A stretch of 64,000 nucleotides of DNA from Woeseiaceae bacterium (GCA_028280615.1 JANQLK010000051.1:29615-93614); one strand, 5' to 3'; shown: positions 7,973 to 16,607, counted from the first letter of the stretch. Program-made: numbers and translations. Notes: a model not told the origin generated them from the sequence alone.

Positions 7973-10459
7973 CTAGCGGGAGCTGATAGCGCGATCGCCC
8001 GAATGGATATCGAGCACATTCAGACTGCGCCCCTCGTCATCATTGGCGTAGTACAAACGGTTGTGAACGGCGTCGATGGCGATCGCGGCGTCCTGGTCGA
8101 AAAAACTCAGTGCGGGACCGCGCCCTGTCGACTCACCGGACACTTCGCGCCGGTCACCAGTAAGCACGTCGATAGCTAACACCCGCGGCGTGGCATGGGG
8201 GGTCGCGGCAGCGTAGGCCGTCTGGCTATCCGGATCGTACGTCAACAAGGTAACGCCTCCCATGGACGGGCCGCTACCGCGTTCGTCTGAGGCCAGCAGC
8301 GTCACCATCCCGGTTTCGAGATCGACGGCCAACAGTTTTGAAGTCGCCAGCACGAGCGCCCGGTTGTTCGCGGCGTCGAACGCCAAAGCAGTCATGAACT
8401 GCAGGCTGAACTCGGGCTGGCTCGATGCGGTGACCGCGACCCGACGATCGCCGGTCTCGAGATCAAATTCCATTATCGCGTCCGAGTCCGCATCGAAGGC
8501 GATCGCTCGCAAGCCGTCGGGGCTCGCGGCGCCGAACTCGAGGTCTCGCAGATTGGGGCCCTCACCACGATCCTCGCCGCTCAACAACGTTCGCTCGCCC
8601 GTCGCGACATCGATTGCGATAATCGAGAAACTGCTGATGACATTGAATGCGAACCAGATCACGCGATCTCCGGAGTTGACAGCAGAGATCGACTTGAGCT
8701 GCGTTGGCCACGGCACGCCGCCGCCTACGTCTTCGCTCGATACGAGTGCCCTGTCGCCCGATGCGGGATCAATCCGTACCAGACGATAGTTCCTGCCGCG
8801 ATCCTGTGCGGCGAACACGGCTCCTCCCCCGACTGCGATCTGCTCAAAGATGATACCGCGCTCGCCGTCTCCGACGAGGTTGCTCGAAACCAGCGTGCGA
8901 TCGCCATTGGCCGGATTGACGCCGACAATCGCGCCTCCCCGGTCAGACACGATCAGGCTTTCGCCGGATGGAGCCCATTCGACACTGTAGGGCTCGATGA
9001 AATCCGGGCCGGCGCCAACTCCTTCGCCCGACAGAGTTGTCCTGTCACCGCTCGCAAGGTCAATCGCGATCAGCGATGGCGGATTCTGAAGCGGAACCAC
9101 CGCTCGCGAGCGCGCTTCGTCGTAGAGCACGCTGGCTGCGGACCCGAAACGGGGGCCCGAATTGGCGGACTGATTCGAGATCAACGTGCGGTTGCCGTTG
9201 GCGAGGTTCACCGAGAACAAGTTGGCCCAGTCGATCACCAGGGCCTGATTGTCGCCCTGCAGGCCGATCGCAGTCGGATTCAGCATGGTTTGCCCGCTGC
9301 CCACGCTATCGCTGGACAGCGTCGTCCGGTTACCCGTGCCCCCATCGATACCTAAGACACGGTCAAAGCCGCGGTCCACCATCAGAACTCTGCCGGAGGC
9401 AGGATCCACATCCATGTCCCAGACGGAGAAATCCGACGGCCCCGAACCGAGCGAATTACTCGAGAACTCGGAACGGTTTCCTGTTGCAAGATCGACCGCG
9501 TAGACGGAGTGTCTAGACTGCGAAACCAGAAGCCGTCGACGAACGGAATCGACGACGCCGACAAACGGCATACGAAGATCTTCGCCGGCGCCTACGCCAT
9601 CGCCGGAGGCAACGGTTCTGAGGCCCGTATCGAGGTCAACGCCTATGATCACGCCGCGGCTGTTTGCAACGAAAGTTCGATTCGAGGCGGGGTCGACTGC
9701 CGTGAAAATCACGGGCAAATCGACCTGATTGGTGACGGAGAAGGACACCTCAACGTCGTCACCTCTGGCTGGCCGCGCCAAGGCAGTGAGCTGCGTTCGA
9801 CCGTTCGGCAGAGCAACAACAGCGGACCATCGCGACGGATCCGTGAGGTCGCGGGACGCCATGATCCCGTTTACATCGATGAACTGCAGGTCCTCGGACA
9901 GCAGCTCGCCGTCCTCGGAATCGGCCACCGTCCCCGCAACCGTGATTTCACGGACGCTGTCACGAAACTCGGCGTTGAGCGTCGGGAATGTAACCTCGAA
10001 CTCGAGCGTACTAACGTCGGTGACCGTGATAGTTACGTCGCGGCTCGCAACGCCGCCGCGACCGTCACTCACGGACAGCGTCACTTCATAGACGTTATCC
10101 GAATCGGAGTCGCGCGCATTCTCGAAATCAGGAGCGTTCCGAAAAGACAGCGTGCCGGCTCTCGCGTCGATATCGAACTGCGAGGCATCGGCTCCGCCGT
10201 CGACGGAATATGTCAGTGTATCGCTCCGGTTGGCGTCGGTTGCAATGGCAGCGTAGGCGAACAAGCGATTCTCAGGCGTGGAAACGGCAGCATTCGAGAT
10301 GAACACGGGGTTCTGATTGGGGCCCTCATCCCTGGCGGTATCATCTCCGCCGCCACCGCCTCCGCATGACACCAGACCCACCAGCGCGCACAGCAACGGC
10401 GTCCTGCCGGCTACGCCGTGGCTGCCGTGGCTCCGGCTCATTTCAGCCAGTCGTCTCAT
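7973..10459 (-). CDS. Large lipoprotein: cadherin-like domain plus beta-propeller repeats
   Basis: An 828-residue predicted lipoprotein. The signal ends in LVGLVSC with Cys32, followed by a run of glycines, a typical outer-membrane-directed form. Residues of about 50-150 look like a cadherin domain (NPVFISNAAVSTPENR, FDIDARAGTLSF, VYEVTLSVSDGRGGVASR). The rest is a repetitive propeller in which units such as IDLASGDRTTLSGEGVGAGP recur roughly every 45-50 residues. The likely role is a surface-exposed binding or scaffold protein; no catalytic motif is seen. The start could instead be the ATG at 10441. It is placed in the accessory region, between the IS30/gloB relic and the small PUA-like gene. 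Confidence 0.78.
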   Translation of the reverse strand: MRRLAEMSRSHGSHGVAGRTPLLCALVGLVSCGGGGGGDDTARDEGPNQNPVFISNAAVSTPENRLFAYAAIATDANRSDTLTYSVDGGADASQFDIDARAGTLSFRNAPDFENARDSDSDNVYEVTLSVSDGRGGVASRDVTITVTDVSTLEFEVTFPTLNAEFRDSVREITVAGTVADSEDGELLSEDLQFIDVNGIMASRDLTDPSRWSAVVALPNGRTQLTALARPARGDDVEVSFSVTNQVDLPVIFTAVDPASNRTFVANSRGVIIGVDLDTGLRTVASGDGVGAGEDLRMPFVGVVDSVRRRLLVSQSRHSVYAVDLATGNRSEFSSNSLGSGPSDFSVWDMDVDPASGRVLMVDRGFDRVLGIDGGTGNRTTLSSDSVGSGQTMLNPTAIGLQGDNQALVIDWANLFSVNLANGNRTLISNQSANSGPRFGSAASVLYDEARSRAVVPLQNPPSLIAIDLASGDRTTLSGEGVGAGPDFIEPYSVEWAPSGESLIVSDRGGAIVGVNPANGDRTLVSSNLVGDGERGIIFEQIAVGGGAVFAAQDRGRNYRLVRIDPASGDRALVSSEDVGGGVPWPTQLKSISAVNSGDRVIWFAFNVISSFSIIAIDVATGERTLLSGEDRGEGPNLRDLEFGAASPDGLRAIAFDADSDAIMEFDLETGDRRVAVTASSQPEFSLQFMTALAFDAANNRALVLATSKLLAVDLETGMVTLLASDERGSGPSMGGVTLLTYDPDSQTAYAAATPHATPRVLAIDVLTGDRREVSGESTGRGPALSFFDQDAAIAIDAVHNRLYYANDDEGRSLNVLDIHSGDRAISSR

Positions 10460-10659
10460 GCGCGTTCTGTTCCGAATTGTTCCCGAAGATGGTGCTGCGG
10501 CGAGACCGGTCGCTTACCGATGCCGGCAGTCTAGCTGAGACCGCGGCGAGCAATCCACCACGTCGATTCTTGAGAACGCCGTGCCGGCCAGGATAGTCTG
10601 GCCTGCGCCTTGATGCGCTTGACATAAGTCGCGATGACAACAGATATATAGCCACATGT

Positions 10660-11088
10660 TCATTTGCAGCATGCCGCACAGAATGACTGGAGATAGACAC
10701 CGACGCTCGCCTCAACGCCGCCGATCTTGTTCGTCGACTGTCGATAGAACATAGAATTGAGTTCGGTTTCGGGGCGGCCATCGTTCCAGTCGTCGTAGTG
10801 TTTGAGTTCAAACCTGCCGAGTCGCCTGACGGCCCTCGACGTGACCAGGATTTCGACGCTGACGCGAGGCGTCCACCTGTCGACACCGGACGGCTTCGGC
10901 AGTGCCCTGGCTGCGGTCACGACGCCGGCGGCGACCAGCCCCTGCCCACCCTGGGTTTCACTCGCGAAGATGTAGATTTTGTGGCCTGCGGTAATCTTCT
11001 TACCGCCGTACATGGTTTTCTGGGCATCGAAGCGCATCGTTTCGGCCGACGGGTCGCTGACTTCCGTCTTGATTACGTATGCCTTCAT
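10660..11088 (-). CDS. Small PUA/EVE-like protein, paralogue A
   Basis: A 142-residue cytoplasmic protein beginning MKAYVIKTEVSDPSAETMRF. It is clearly paralogous to the gene at 12661: both share RFDAQKTMYGGKKI, ASETQGGQGLVA, GVDRWTPRV, RRLGR, DGRPETE and the FYRQ.TNKIGG segment. The pattern of a short strand, a lysine-rich loop, then IYIFASETQGG recalls PUA/EVE-type modified-base or RNA-binding folds, but I cannot confirm the family. The C-terminus differs from its paralogue and ends FCAACCK. The two paralogues lie on either side of a nuclease pair, in the same orientation. Confidence 0.7.
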   Translation of the reverse strand: MKAYVIKTEVSDPSAETMRFDAQKTMYGGKKITAGHKIYIFASETQGGQGLVAAGVVTAARALPKPSGVDRWTPRVSVEILVTSRAVRRLGRFELKHYDDWNDGRPETELNSMFYRQSTNKIGGVEASVGVYLQSFCAACCK

Positions 11089-11127
11089 TGGCGCTCAAGA
11101 CGTTCCGCAGATCCACTATCAATGAAA

Positions 11128-11220
11128 TCACTTCTTCGGAATGAGGCTCAAATCAAATTCAAATGCACCAGCTCGCTCAAGTATCTCCTTCTCGTTAAAC
11201 GCTAGTTGCTCGTACGTCAC
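11128..11220 (-). CDS. Possible 30-residue small ORF overlapping the GIY-YIG gene
   Basis: GTG at 11220 overlaps the TGA of the GIY-YIG gene (GTGA) and has AGGA eight bases upstream. It encodes a 30-residue charged peptide that starts TYEQLAFNEKEILERAGAFE and ends SLIPKK. The composition looks like real protein, not noise, and the overlap is typical of coupled genes. It may instead be the surviving N-terminal piece of a longer gene. I do not recognise it. Confidence 0.35.
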   Translation of the reverse strand: MTYEQLAFNEKEILERAGAFEFDLSLIPKK

Positions 11221-11666
11221 CTGACGATTCCTGCCGAATTATCGGTAGTTGATAGATTCGCGATCAAGTATTCCTCCAGGGCGGCCGCCTCGAACCTTAG
11301 CTCATCGAGCATGCGGACTGTGGCGACGTATCTTGGGCTGCCTCTCCATGATTGTGGGTGCTTGATCTTGCATTTCCTCTCCTTATCAAACACGAAATAT
11401 GAACTTAGTCTGATACCAATGGAACTGTTCATCGAAGCCTTTCCGATGTACACAAGATTCAAGCCCGTATCGAGAATGGCATATACACCTGCGGATTCGC
11501 CGCCAGGCCACGAATCTGGCCAAACATAGTCGGCATGGCTGTCCCCCAGTTCGGGAAAGAGGTCATACAGTCCACTTACCTCCAGTGGTTCAAGATCCGG
11601 GTGCCTGAATCGGAAGTGATACGCGCCTACGAGGTCTCGAAACTCCGCGAGAGTCGACTGAGTCAC
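11217..11666 (-). CDS. GIY-YIG nuclease-domain protein
   Basis: A protein of about 149 residues with the GIY-YIG fold of single-strand nicking nucleases. The hallmark elements are in order: GVYAIL (60-65), VYIGKAS (72-78), an Arg in GIRLSSYF (Arg86), the metal-binding Glu in AALEEYLIANL (Glu131) and an Asn (Asn137) in the closing helix. GTG at 11666 is chosen because GGGAGG stands five bases before it; GTG at 11672 would overlap that signal. It is in an AT-richer stretch next to a PD-(D/E)XK protein, so a restriction or mobile-element role is plausible. Target specificity is unknown. Confidence 0.75.
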   Translation of the reverse strand: MTQSTLAEFRDLVGAYHFRFRHPDLEPLEVSGLYDLFPELGDSHADYVWPDSWPGGESAGVYAILDTGLNLVYIGKASMNSSIGIRLSSYFVFDKERKCKIKHPQSWRGSPRYVATVRMLDELRFEAAALEEYLIANLSTTDNSAGIVR

Positions 11667-11819
11667 TATCACCTCCCAGATGCATTATCGCGTCAAACAT
11701 TTGTGGTCGGAAAACCAGGAGCCAAACCCTACGACCCAAAGCCGCCACTAATCATTGTCCTATTAGTGCTTAGACAGGGCGCGGCAATTCATTGCAGTTC
11801 AATGAGATTCACAGCGGAA

Positions 11820-12443
11820 CTACTGATCGAGAACGACGATCCTTCCTTCAATCGAAACGAAGACTATCGATATCTTTGTTCTGGACTTAGCTAGGGCAGG
11901 AAGTCGATCCCAAAGGCCGCGATACTGTGGAAGGTCCGGTAGAGCGATTGAGTATCTGGCCGCAGAATCATCCATTCGCTGTAGAGTCTCACCTAGTATT
12001 CCGATGAAGTAATTCACTCTCATTGGCTGTCGTGACCCCGGTCCTTTTACTTCAATAATCCAACGCTCGGATCCCCTGCGGGCGTCGATATCGATTCCTT
12101 TAGCTCTGCCCCATGCAACTTCGGCCTCCCAACCTTCCTTCGTCAGCCATTCGTGAAGAACACGCTTTATCTCATCCTCCGACAGAGCATCGACGTCGTG
12201 ATTCTTGCTTGCTGATGTCTGTATATCGGAATCTGGTTGGTAATCACCGATAGGAAAATTCCCGATCAAACCATCCGTCCTGCGTCTGCGCTGCAGAAGT
12301 CTTTTGGACTCGAGCAGTCGAGCAGCCTGATTAACGGGTTGCTGATTGTCAGATGGAGTCTTAATGGTATTTGTGACCTCTCGATCAGTTAGACCTGGAC
12401 GAGACGCAATCAGGTTCAGTATTTCCTGCTGGAGAGTTGGCAT
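11820..12443 (-). CDS. HTH plus PD-(D/E)XK endonuclease-like protein
   Basis: A 207-residue protein. Residues 1-55 look like a winged helix (MPTLQQEILNLIASRPGLTD, REVTNTI, then QAARLLESKRLLQRRR). The C-terminal half carries a PD-(D/E)XK core: Asp118 in KGIDIDARRG and Glu131/Lys133 in RWIIEVKG, as in Mrr-like and archaeal-Holliday-type nucleases. A later helix pair (YFIGILGETLQRMDDSAARY) is typical of these folds. ATG at 12443 is preferred over 12509, since the longer form would run into the 87-bp repeat; AGGA lies ten bases upstream. It probably cleaves DNA, perhaps in defence. Its partner could be the GIY-YIG gene downstream. Confidence 0.72.
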   Translation of the reverse strand: MPTLQQEILNLIASRPGLTDREVTNTIKTPSDNQQPVNQAARLLESKRLLQRRRRTDGLIGNFPIGDYQPDSDIQTSASKNHDVDALSEDEIKRVLHEWLTKEGWEAEVAWGRAKGIDIDARRGSERWIIEVKGPGSRQPMRVNYFIGILGETLQRMDDSAARYSIALPDLPQYRGLWDRLPALAKSRTKISIVFVSIEGRIVVLDQ

Positions 12444-12485
12444 TTGGTCGCAATCCTCGCCGGACTGGCGAGAGTCCGCTTTGTG

Positions 12486-12572
12486 GTCCACGCCAGCCGC
12501 CCAACTCAAACTGCGCCGAAGGGCGGCTATGCAAAGTATACCGGCCGGTCAACGATGTTTCCGCGGTAACGT
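12486..12572 (-). repeat. 87-bp dispersed repeat, copy 2
   Basis: Second copy of the repeat at 6875-6961, in the same orientation and without gaps. It lies between the stop of the PUA/EVE-like paralogue B (12661) and the start of the PD-(D/E)XK gene (12443), so here too it sits in a gap between two minus-strand genes of the accessory region. Mismatches fall in three small clusters, and the core around GTATACCGGCCGGTC is identical. Confidence 0.7.
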
Positions 12573-12660
12573 CGCCGTATATTCCATTCGGCGGCAGCGC
12601 AGCCGGGAGAGTATTCCTGATTCGCCGATCGAAATCGCCTCACAGTCAGAATGCTCCCGG

Positions 12661-13071
12661 CTAGAAAAACTCGTCGAGAAACCCGGCCGCCTCCGGCGAC
12701 AGTCCACCGATCTTGTTCGTCGCCTGGCGATAGAACTTGAAGTTGATCTCGGTCTCGGGGCGGCCATCGTCCCAGTCGTCGAAGGCTTTGAGTTCCGCCC
12801 GTCCGAGCCGGCGCGTCGGCCTCGCCGTCACGCGAAGCTCGACGTTGACGCGCGGCGTCCACCTGTCAACTCCCGGCGGCCTCGTGACGGCCGAGGTATT
12901 CGTGACGACGCCGCGCGCGACCAGGCCCTGCCCGCCCTGGGTCTCGCTCGCGAAGACGTAGATCGTGTCGCCTTCAGCGATTTTCTTGCCGCCGTACATG
13001 GTCTTTTGCGCATCGAAGCGCATCTTCTCGGCGCCTGGATTCCTGACTTCCGTTTTGATCACGAATGACAT
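12661..13071 (-). CDS. Small PUA/EVE-like protein, paralogue B
   Basis: A 136-residue protein starting MSFVIKTEVRNPGAEKMRFD, paralogous to the gene at 10660 over almost its whole length. Unlike paralogue A it ends GLSPEAAGFLDEFF, a cleaner helical C-terminus, and it is more GC-rich, so it may be the resident copy. The shared core (QKTMYGGKKIAEGDTIYVFA, SETQGGQGLVARGVV) suggests a PUA/EVE-like fold, which I cannot verify. It precedes the 87-bp repeat and the nuclease genes. Confidence 0.72.
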   Translation of the reverse strand: MSFVIKTEVRNPGAEKMRFDAQKTMYGGKKIAEGDTIYVFASETQGGQGLVARGVVTNTSAVTRPPGVDRWTPRVNVELRVTARPTRRLGRAELKAFDDWDDGRPETEINFKFYRQATNKIGGLSPEAAGFLDEFF

Positions 13072-13098
13072 GGTCTCTGTGCCCGATTTGGATGTCGC

Positions 13099-13611
13099 TC
13101 AGTCGCCTACCGGCGCTGCGACGTCGATTGCAACGGCCTTGTAGTGAATCGTGTCGCCGAACGGGGATTGGTCGTCGTTGGCAGCCGATGCGGCTATCAG
13201 GAATTCGATGCAATCGGCCTCTGCGTCGGGCGCCTGCCATTCGATATGCCAGCGAAGCTCTCCACCGACGGGTCGAGGTGATGTCGAGCGCCCCGCAGCG
13301 CCGACAACTTCGACGTCCTCGTCACGGGTCACGAGCATGCCGTTATCCTTGCCAGCGCCGCGGATCGTCAGCTGGAAACCCGAGGTCACGGCCGTATCCG
13401 ATGCAAAGGCCAGCGCCAGTCGGTATCGCCGGCCCGGCGTAGCGATCTCAGGCAGACCTTCGACGCTGAGCGCAGCCGAATCCATGACCGGTTCGTAGTC
13501 GTAGTGGCAGCTCGCGCAGGACTCCGTGGCATCGGGGTCCGAGGCGCCCCAGGGCGCGCCGTCCGGATAGGCGCCGGCGCCGCCGGCCGCCAGTAAGAGC
13601 GCGGCGGCCAC
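13099..13611 (-). CDS. Exported CxxCH protein, Reeler-like/choice-of-anchor V
   Basis: A 170-residue secreted protein. GTG at 13611 gives a short signal peptide (VAAALLLAAGGAGA) and follows the stop of the upstream gene by ten bases; no ATG fits. A CASCH heme-binding motif is at 32-36, right after the mature N-terminus YPDGAPWGASDPDATES, as in Reelin/choice-of-anchor V proteins. The rest is an immunoglobulin-like beta domain (LSVEGLPEIATPGRRYRLAL, FQLTIRG). It may be a periplasmic monoheme electron carrier or a heme-bearing adaptor. It is last in an operon with the Vgb-like propeller. Confidence 0.72.
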   Translation of the reverse strand: MAAALLLAAGGAGAYPDGAPWGASDPDATESCASCHYDYEPVMDSAALSVEGLPEIATPGRRYRLALAFASDTAVTSGFQLTIRGAGKDNGMLVTRDEDVEVVGAAGRSTSPRPVGGELRWHIEWQAPDAEADCIEFLIAASAANDDQSPFGDTIHYKAVAIDVAAPVGD

Positions 13612-13621
13612 GAGAGCGCTG

Positions 13622-14629
13622 CTATTTGTCGGGCTCAACGATCGCGCGGCCGATATAGTTCGTGTCGGTGCCGAACCAGACGGCGCCGGACGGTTCGTGA
13701 TAGTGCATGTGCCGGATCGTGCCGCCGCCCGAGCCGATCTCGGTCGCATCGATGAATTCGCGCGTCTCAGGGTCGAAGCCGATGAACACGTTGGGCTGCA
13801 CGCCTGAAGCAACCATCCACAGCCGGCCGCTCGAATCCGAGGCCATTCCGTAGGGCCGCGCGCCCTCGCCCTGCGGCATCTGCCATTCCTCGAATCCGTC
13901 TTCGTCGGGGTCGTAGACGCCCAGCATGCCCTTCGCATAGTCGACGTACCAGACCCGGCCATCATCCGTTACCTCGAGTCTGCGCGGTCGCGCCTCGGCG
14001 CGCGGCAGCTCGATTTCGACGTGCTCGAGCGTCTCGGGATCGACGTGCGCGAGCTTGTTCGTGCCGAACAGCACGACCCAGACCGAGCCGTCGGGCGCCA
14101 TCTTGATGCCGTAGGGCCGCGAGCGTTCGGTCGTCGACTCGATCAGGTCCACCTTGCGCGTCGCGATGTTGAGCCGCCCCATGCGGTTGCCGCCCTGCAC
14201 CGTGAACCAGATGTTCTCCTCGCCCGCGTCGAACACCAGCGTGTGCGGATCGCGCGCCGCCTCGTCGGGCATCATGACCTCTTCGACGTCGCCGCTATCG
14301 GGGTCGTAGCGGCCGATGAGCCGCGTACGGTTGCCGGCGTACCAGACGATGCCGTCCGAGCCGACGATCAGGTTATGCGGGCCGGAACCCTCCTTGAGGT
14401 CGACCTTCGTGAATTCTCCCGACTCGGCATCGAGGTGCGCCAGGTAGCCCGACCGCTGGCCGACGAACCAGACCGAGGTAGCGCTTTCGGCGAACGGGTC
14501 GCGCGGGCGGGAGTTCTCGTAGGGCACCTGCCACTCGCGGACGTCGAGTGGCTCGGCGCCGGCGAGACAGGGAGTGAGCAGCGCCGAGGCAATTGCCACC
14601 AGCACCGCGCCGGACAAACGGATGTTCAT
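13622..14629 (-). CDS. Exported Vgb-like (streptogramin lyase-type) beta-propeller
   Basis: A 335-residue protein with signal peptide MNIRLSGAVLVAIASALLTP, cleaved near LAGA. The body is a seven-bladed propeller in the virginiamycin B lyase style: each blade has a G-x-V-W-Y/F or N-I-W-F strand followed by a G-R-(Y/L)-x-P element (DGIVWYAGNRTRLIGRYDP, DGSVWVVLF, DGRVWYVDY, SGRLWMVASG, GAVWFGTD). ATG at 14629 has GGAGG six bases upstream. The propeller may recognise cell-wall or small cyclic substrates, but many such exported propellers have no known activity. It is coupled to the CxxCH protein downstream, perhaps as a functional pair. Confidence 0.78.
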   Translation of the reverse strand: MNIRLSGAVLVAIASALLTPCLAGAEPLDVREWQVPYENSRPRDPFAESATSVWFVGQRSGYLAHLDAESGEFTKVDLKEGSGPHNLIVGSDGIVWYAGNRTRLIGRYDPDSGDVEEVMMPDEAARDPHTLVFDAGEENIWFTVQGGNRMGRLNIATRKVDLIESTTERSRPYGIKMAPDGSVWVVLFGTNKLAHVDPETLEHVEIELPRAEARPRRLEVTDDGRVWYVDYAKGMLGVYDPDEDGFEEWQMPQGEGARPYGMASDSSGRLWMVASGVQPNVFIGFDPETREFIDATEIGSGGGTIRHMHYHEPSGAVWFGTDTNYIGRAIVEPDK

Positions 14630-14701
14630 CGGTCGCCTCCTCAAATCATCGAATCGCGTCAACAGGGTCGTCAACGCTATCACAGCCTGCCTGCCCGGCA
14701 A

Positions 14702-16546
14702 TCAGCCGCTCGCCTTGACGTCGGCGATCCAGTTCTCGACGCGCCGCTCGAGCAGCGTCAGCGGCATGGCGCCGCCGCCCAGCACGGTGTCGTGGAAGCC
14801 GCGGATGTCGAATTCCTCGCCGAGCGCCTGCTCGGCCTTCGCACGCAGTTCGAGAATCTTGATCATGCCGATCTTGTAAGACGTCGCCTGGCCCGCGAAT
14901 ACGATGTAGCGGCGGACCTCCGACTCCACGCTCGGCCTGGGCTCAGCCGAGTTCTGCATCATGAACTCGACGGCCTGCTGCTGCGTCCAGCCCTTGCTGT
15001 GCAGCCCCGTATCGACAACCAGGCGCAGCGCGCGCCACATCTCGCTCGACAGGCGGCCGAACTCCGAGTACGGGTCCTCGTACGCGCCCATCTGTTTCGC
15101 GAGCAGCTCGGCGTACAGGCCCCAGCCCTCGCCGTAGGCGCCGAAGTTGGCCTGGGTGCGAAACGTCGGCGTGTCCTCGAGCTCGAGCGCGATCGAGTTC
15201 TGCATGTGATGGCCCGGGTTGCCCTCGTGGTAGGCAATGACCTCGAGCTGCGGCACGGGCATCGCGCTCATGTCCGACAGGTGCATGTAGTACACGCCCG
15301 GACGCGAGCCGTCGGGCGTGCCGGGCATGTAGTGCTGCGCGGCGCCGTCCTGTTCGCGGTAAGGCTCGACCCGCCGCACCTCGAGCTCGGCCTTCGGCAG
15401 GAGTCCGAAATACTCGGGCAGGCGCGCGTTGATGAAGTCCATGTGGTCTTCGACGGCGTCCATGTAAGCCTGCCGGCCGCCGTCGTCGTCCGGGAAGAAG
15501 AACTGCTCGTCCTCGCGCACGAAGGCGAAGAACTCCTGCAGGCTGCCCTCGAAGCCCACCTCGCGCTTGACGGCCTCCATCTCGGCGCGCAGGCGCTCGA
15601 CCTCGGCGAGCCCGAGCTCGTGAATCTCGTCTGCAGTCATCGAGGTCGTCGTAAAGGTTGCGAGCCGGCGATTGTAGTAGGCCTTGCCGTCCGGCAACGC
15701 GTCCACGCCGTGGGCCTCGGCAGACGTGTTCTCGCGGTCCGCTTCGAGGAACTCAACGAGCCGCTCGTAGGCCGGCCGCAGATGCTCGACCAGGGCCTCG
15801 TCGATGCTTGCCCTGTAGCGGTCGCCTTCCTCGGCCGCGATCTCGCCAGACTCGACGAGTCCGTCGATCTTGCGATAGGCATCCGCCTGCAGCGACGACG
15901 GGCCGTCGCCGTCGTCGAACGGCGCACCCGACACGACGGCGAGCGACTGCTCGATAACGCCGTCGTACGCGAAGCGCGGCGGCCGCGCGCCCATCTCCGC
16001 ATACTTCTCCGCGCGGTCGATGAGCTGGTTCAGTCCGCGGCCGAAGCCCTCGATGCGGGACAGGTAGTCGTCCATGTCGGCCGCGCCGTCCACGTTGTGG
16101 AAATTGGCCATGAGCATAGGGACCATGACGTGTGGGCCGAAGAAGTCCGTGAAGATGTAGTCGTTGGCCCGGAATTCGGCGTTGAGAGCCGCATCCTCGT
16201 ACTGGAATTTCCAGATGTCGTAGCTGATCCGGGCCTCGGGCGAGAGCTTGTCGTAATCGAATTCGCGCTCCATCTCTTCGACCGTCGCGCGCCGCCATGC
16301 AAGCTGCCGGTCTTCCTCCGCCTCGGAGAAATCGTCCACTTCGCCGTAGCGGTCCTTGCGGCCGACGAACATCAGGTTGATGGGGCTCTGCATGAGTTCT
16401 TCTTCGTAGCGCGCTTCGAACCAGACGTTCAGACGTTCGGTTTCGGTCTGGGCGCTGTCGGCGGCCGCCGTCGTCGCCGGGTCCTGGGCGGGGCCGCCAC
16501 AGGCCGCGAGGACCAGGAAGAATGTCAGCTTGACTACTGTGCGCAT
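14702..16546 (-). CDS. DUF885 lipoprotein (putative metallopeptidase)
   Basis: A 614-residue lipoprotein: MRTVVKLTFFLVLAAC with lipobox LAAC at Cys16. The DUF885 signature is present as HEGNPGHH (440-447), followed by AYGEGWGLYAE with Glu at about 473, a gluzincin-like arrangement suggesting a zinc-dependent peptidase. The long helical N-terminal half matches the family. Length is normal for it. The start at 16546 is preferred to ATG 16588 because it opens the signal sequence. It belongs to a run of exported hydrolases with the penicillin acylase upstream. Confidence 0.85.
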   Translation of the reverse strand: MRTVVKLTFFLVLAACGGPAQDPATTAAADSAQTETERLNVWFEARYEEELMQSPINLMFVGRKDRYGEVDDFSEAEEDRQLAWRRATVEEMEREFDYDKLSPEARISYDIWKFQYEDAALNAEFRANDYIFTDFFGPHVMVPMLMANFHNVDGAADMDDYLSRIEGFGRGLNQLIDRAEKYAEMGARPPRFAYDGVIEQSLAVVSGAPFDDGDGPSSLQADAYRKIDGLVESGEIAAEEGDRYRASIDEALVEHLRPAYERLVEFLEADRENTSAEAHGVDALPDGKAYYNRRLATFTTTSMTADEIHELGLAEVERLRAEMEAVKREVGFEGSLQEFFAFVREDEQFFFPDDDGGRQAYMDAVEDHMDFINARLPEYFGLLPKAELEVRRVEPYREQDGAAQHYMPGTPDGSRPGVYYMHLSDMSAMPVPQLEVIAYHEGNPGHHMQNSIALELEDTPTFRTQANFGAYGEGWGLYAELLAKQMGAYEDPYSEFGRLSSEMWRALRLVVDTGLHSKGWTQQQAVEFMMQNSAEPRPSVESEVRRYIVFAGQATSYKIGMIKILELRAKAEQALGEEFDIRGFHDTVLGGGAMPLTLLERRVENWIADVKASG

Positions 16547-16607
16547 GGCGGATGCTCCGCTTCCTACGAGGGGAGCGAAGTGTACCATCGCCGCTCGGCG
16601 AGGCGCG

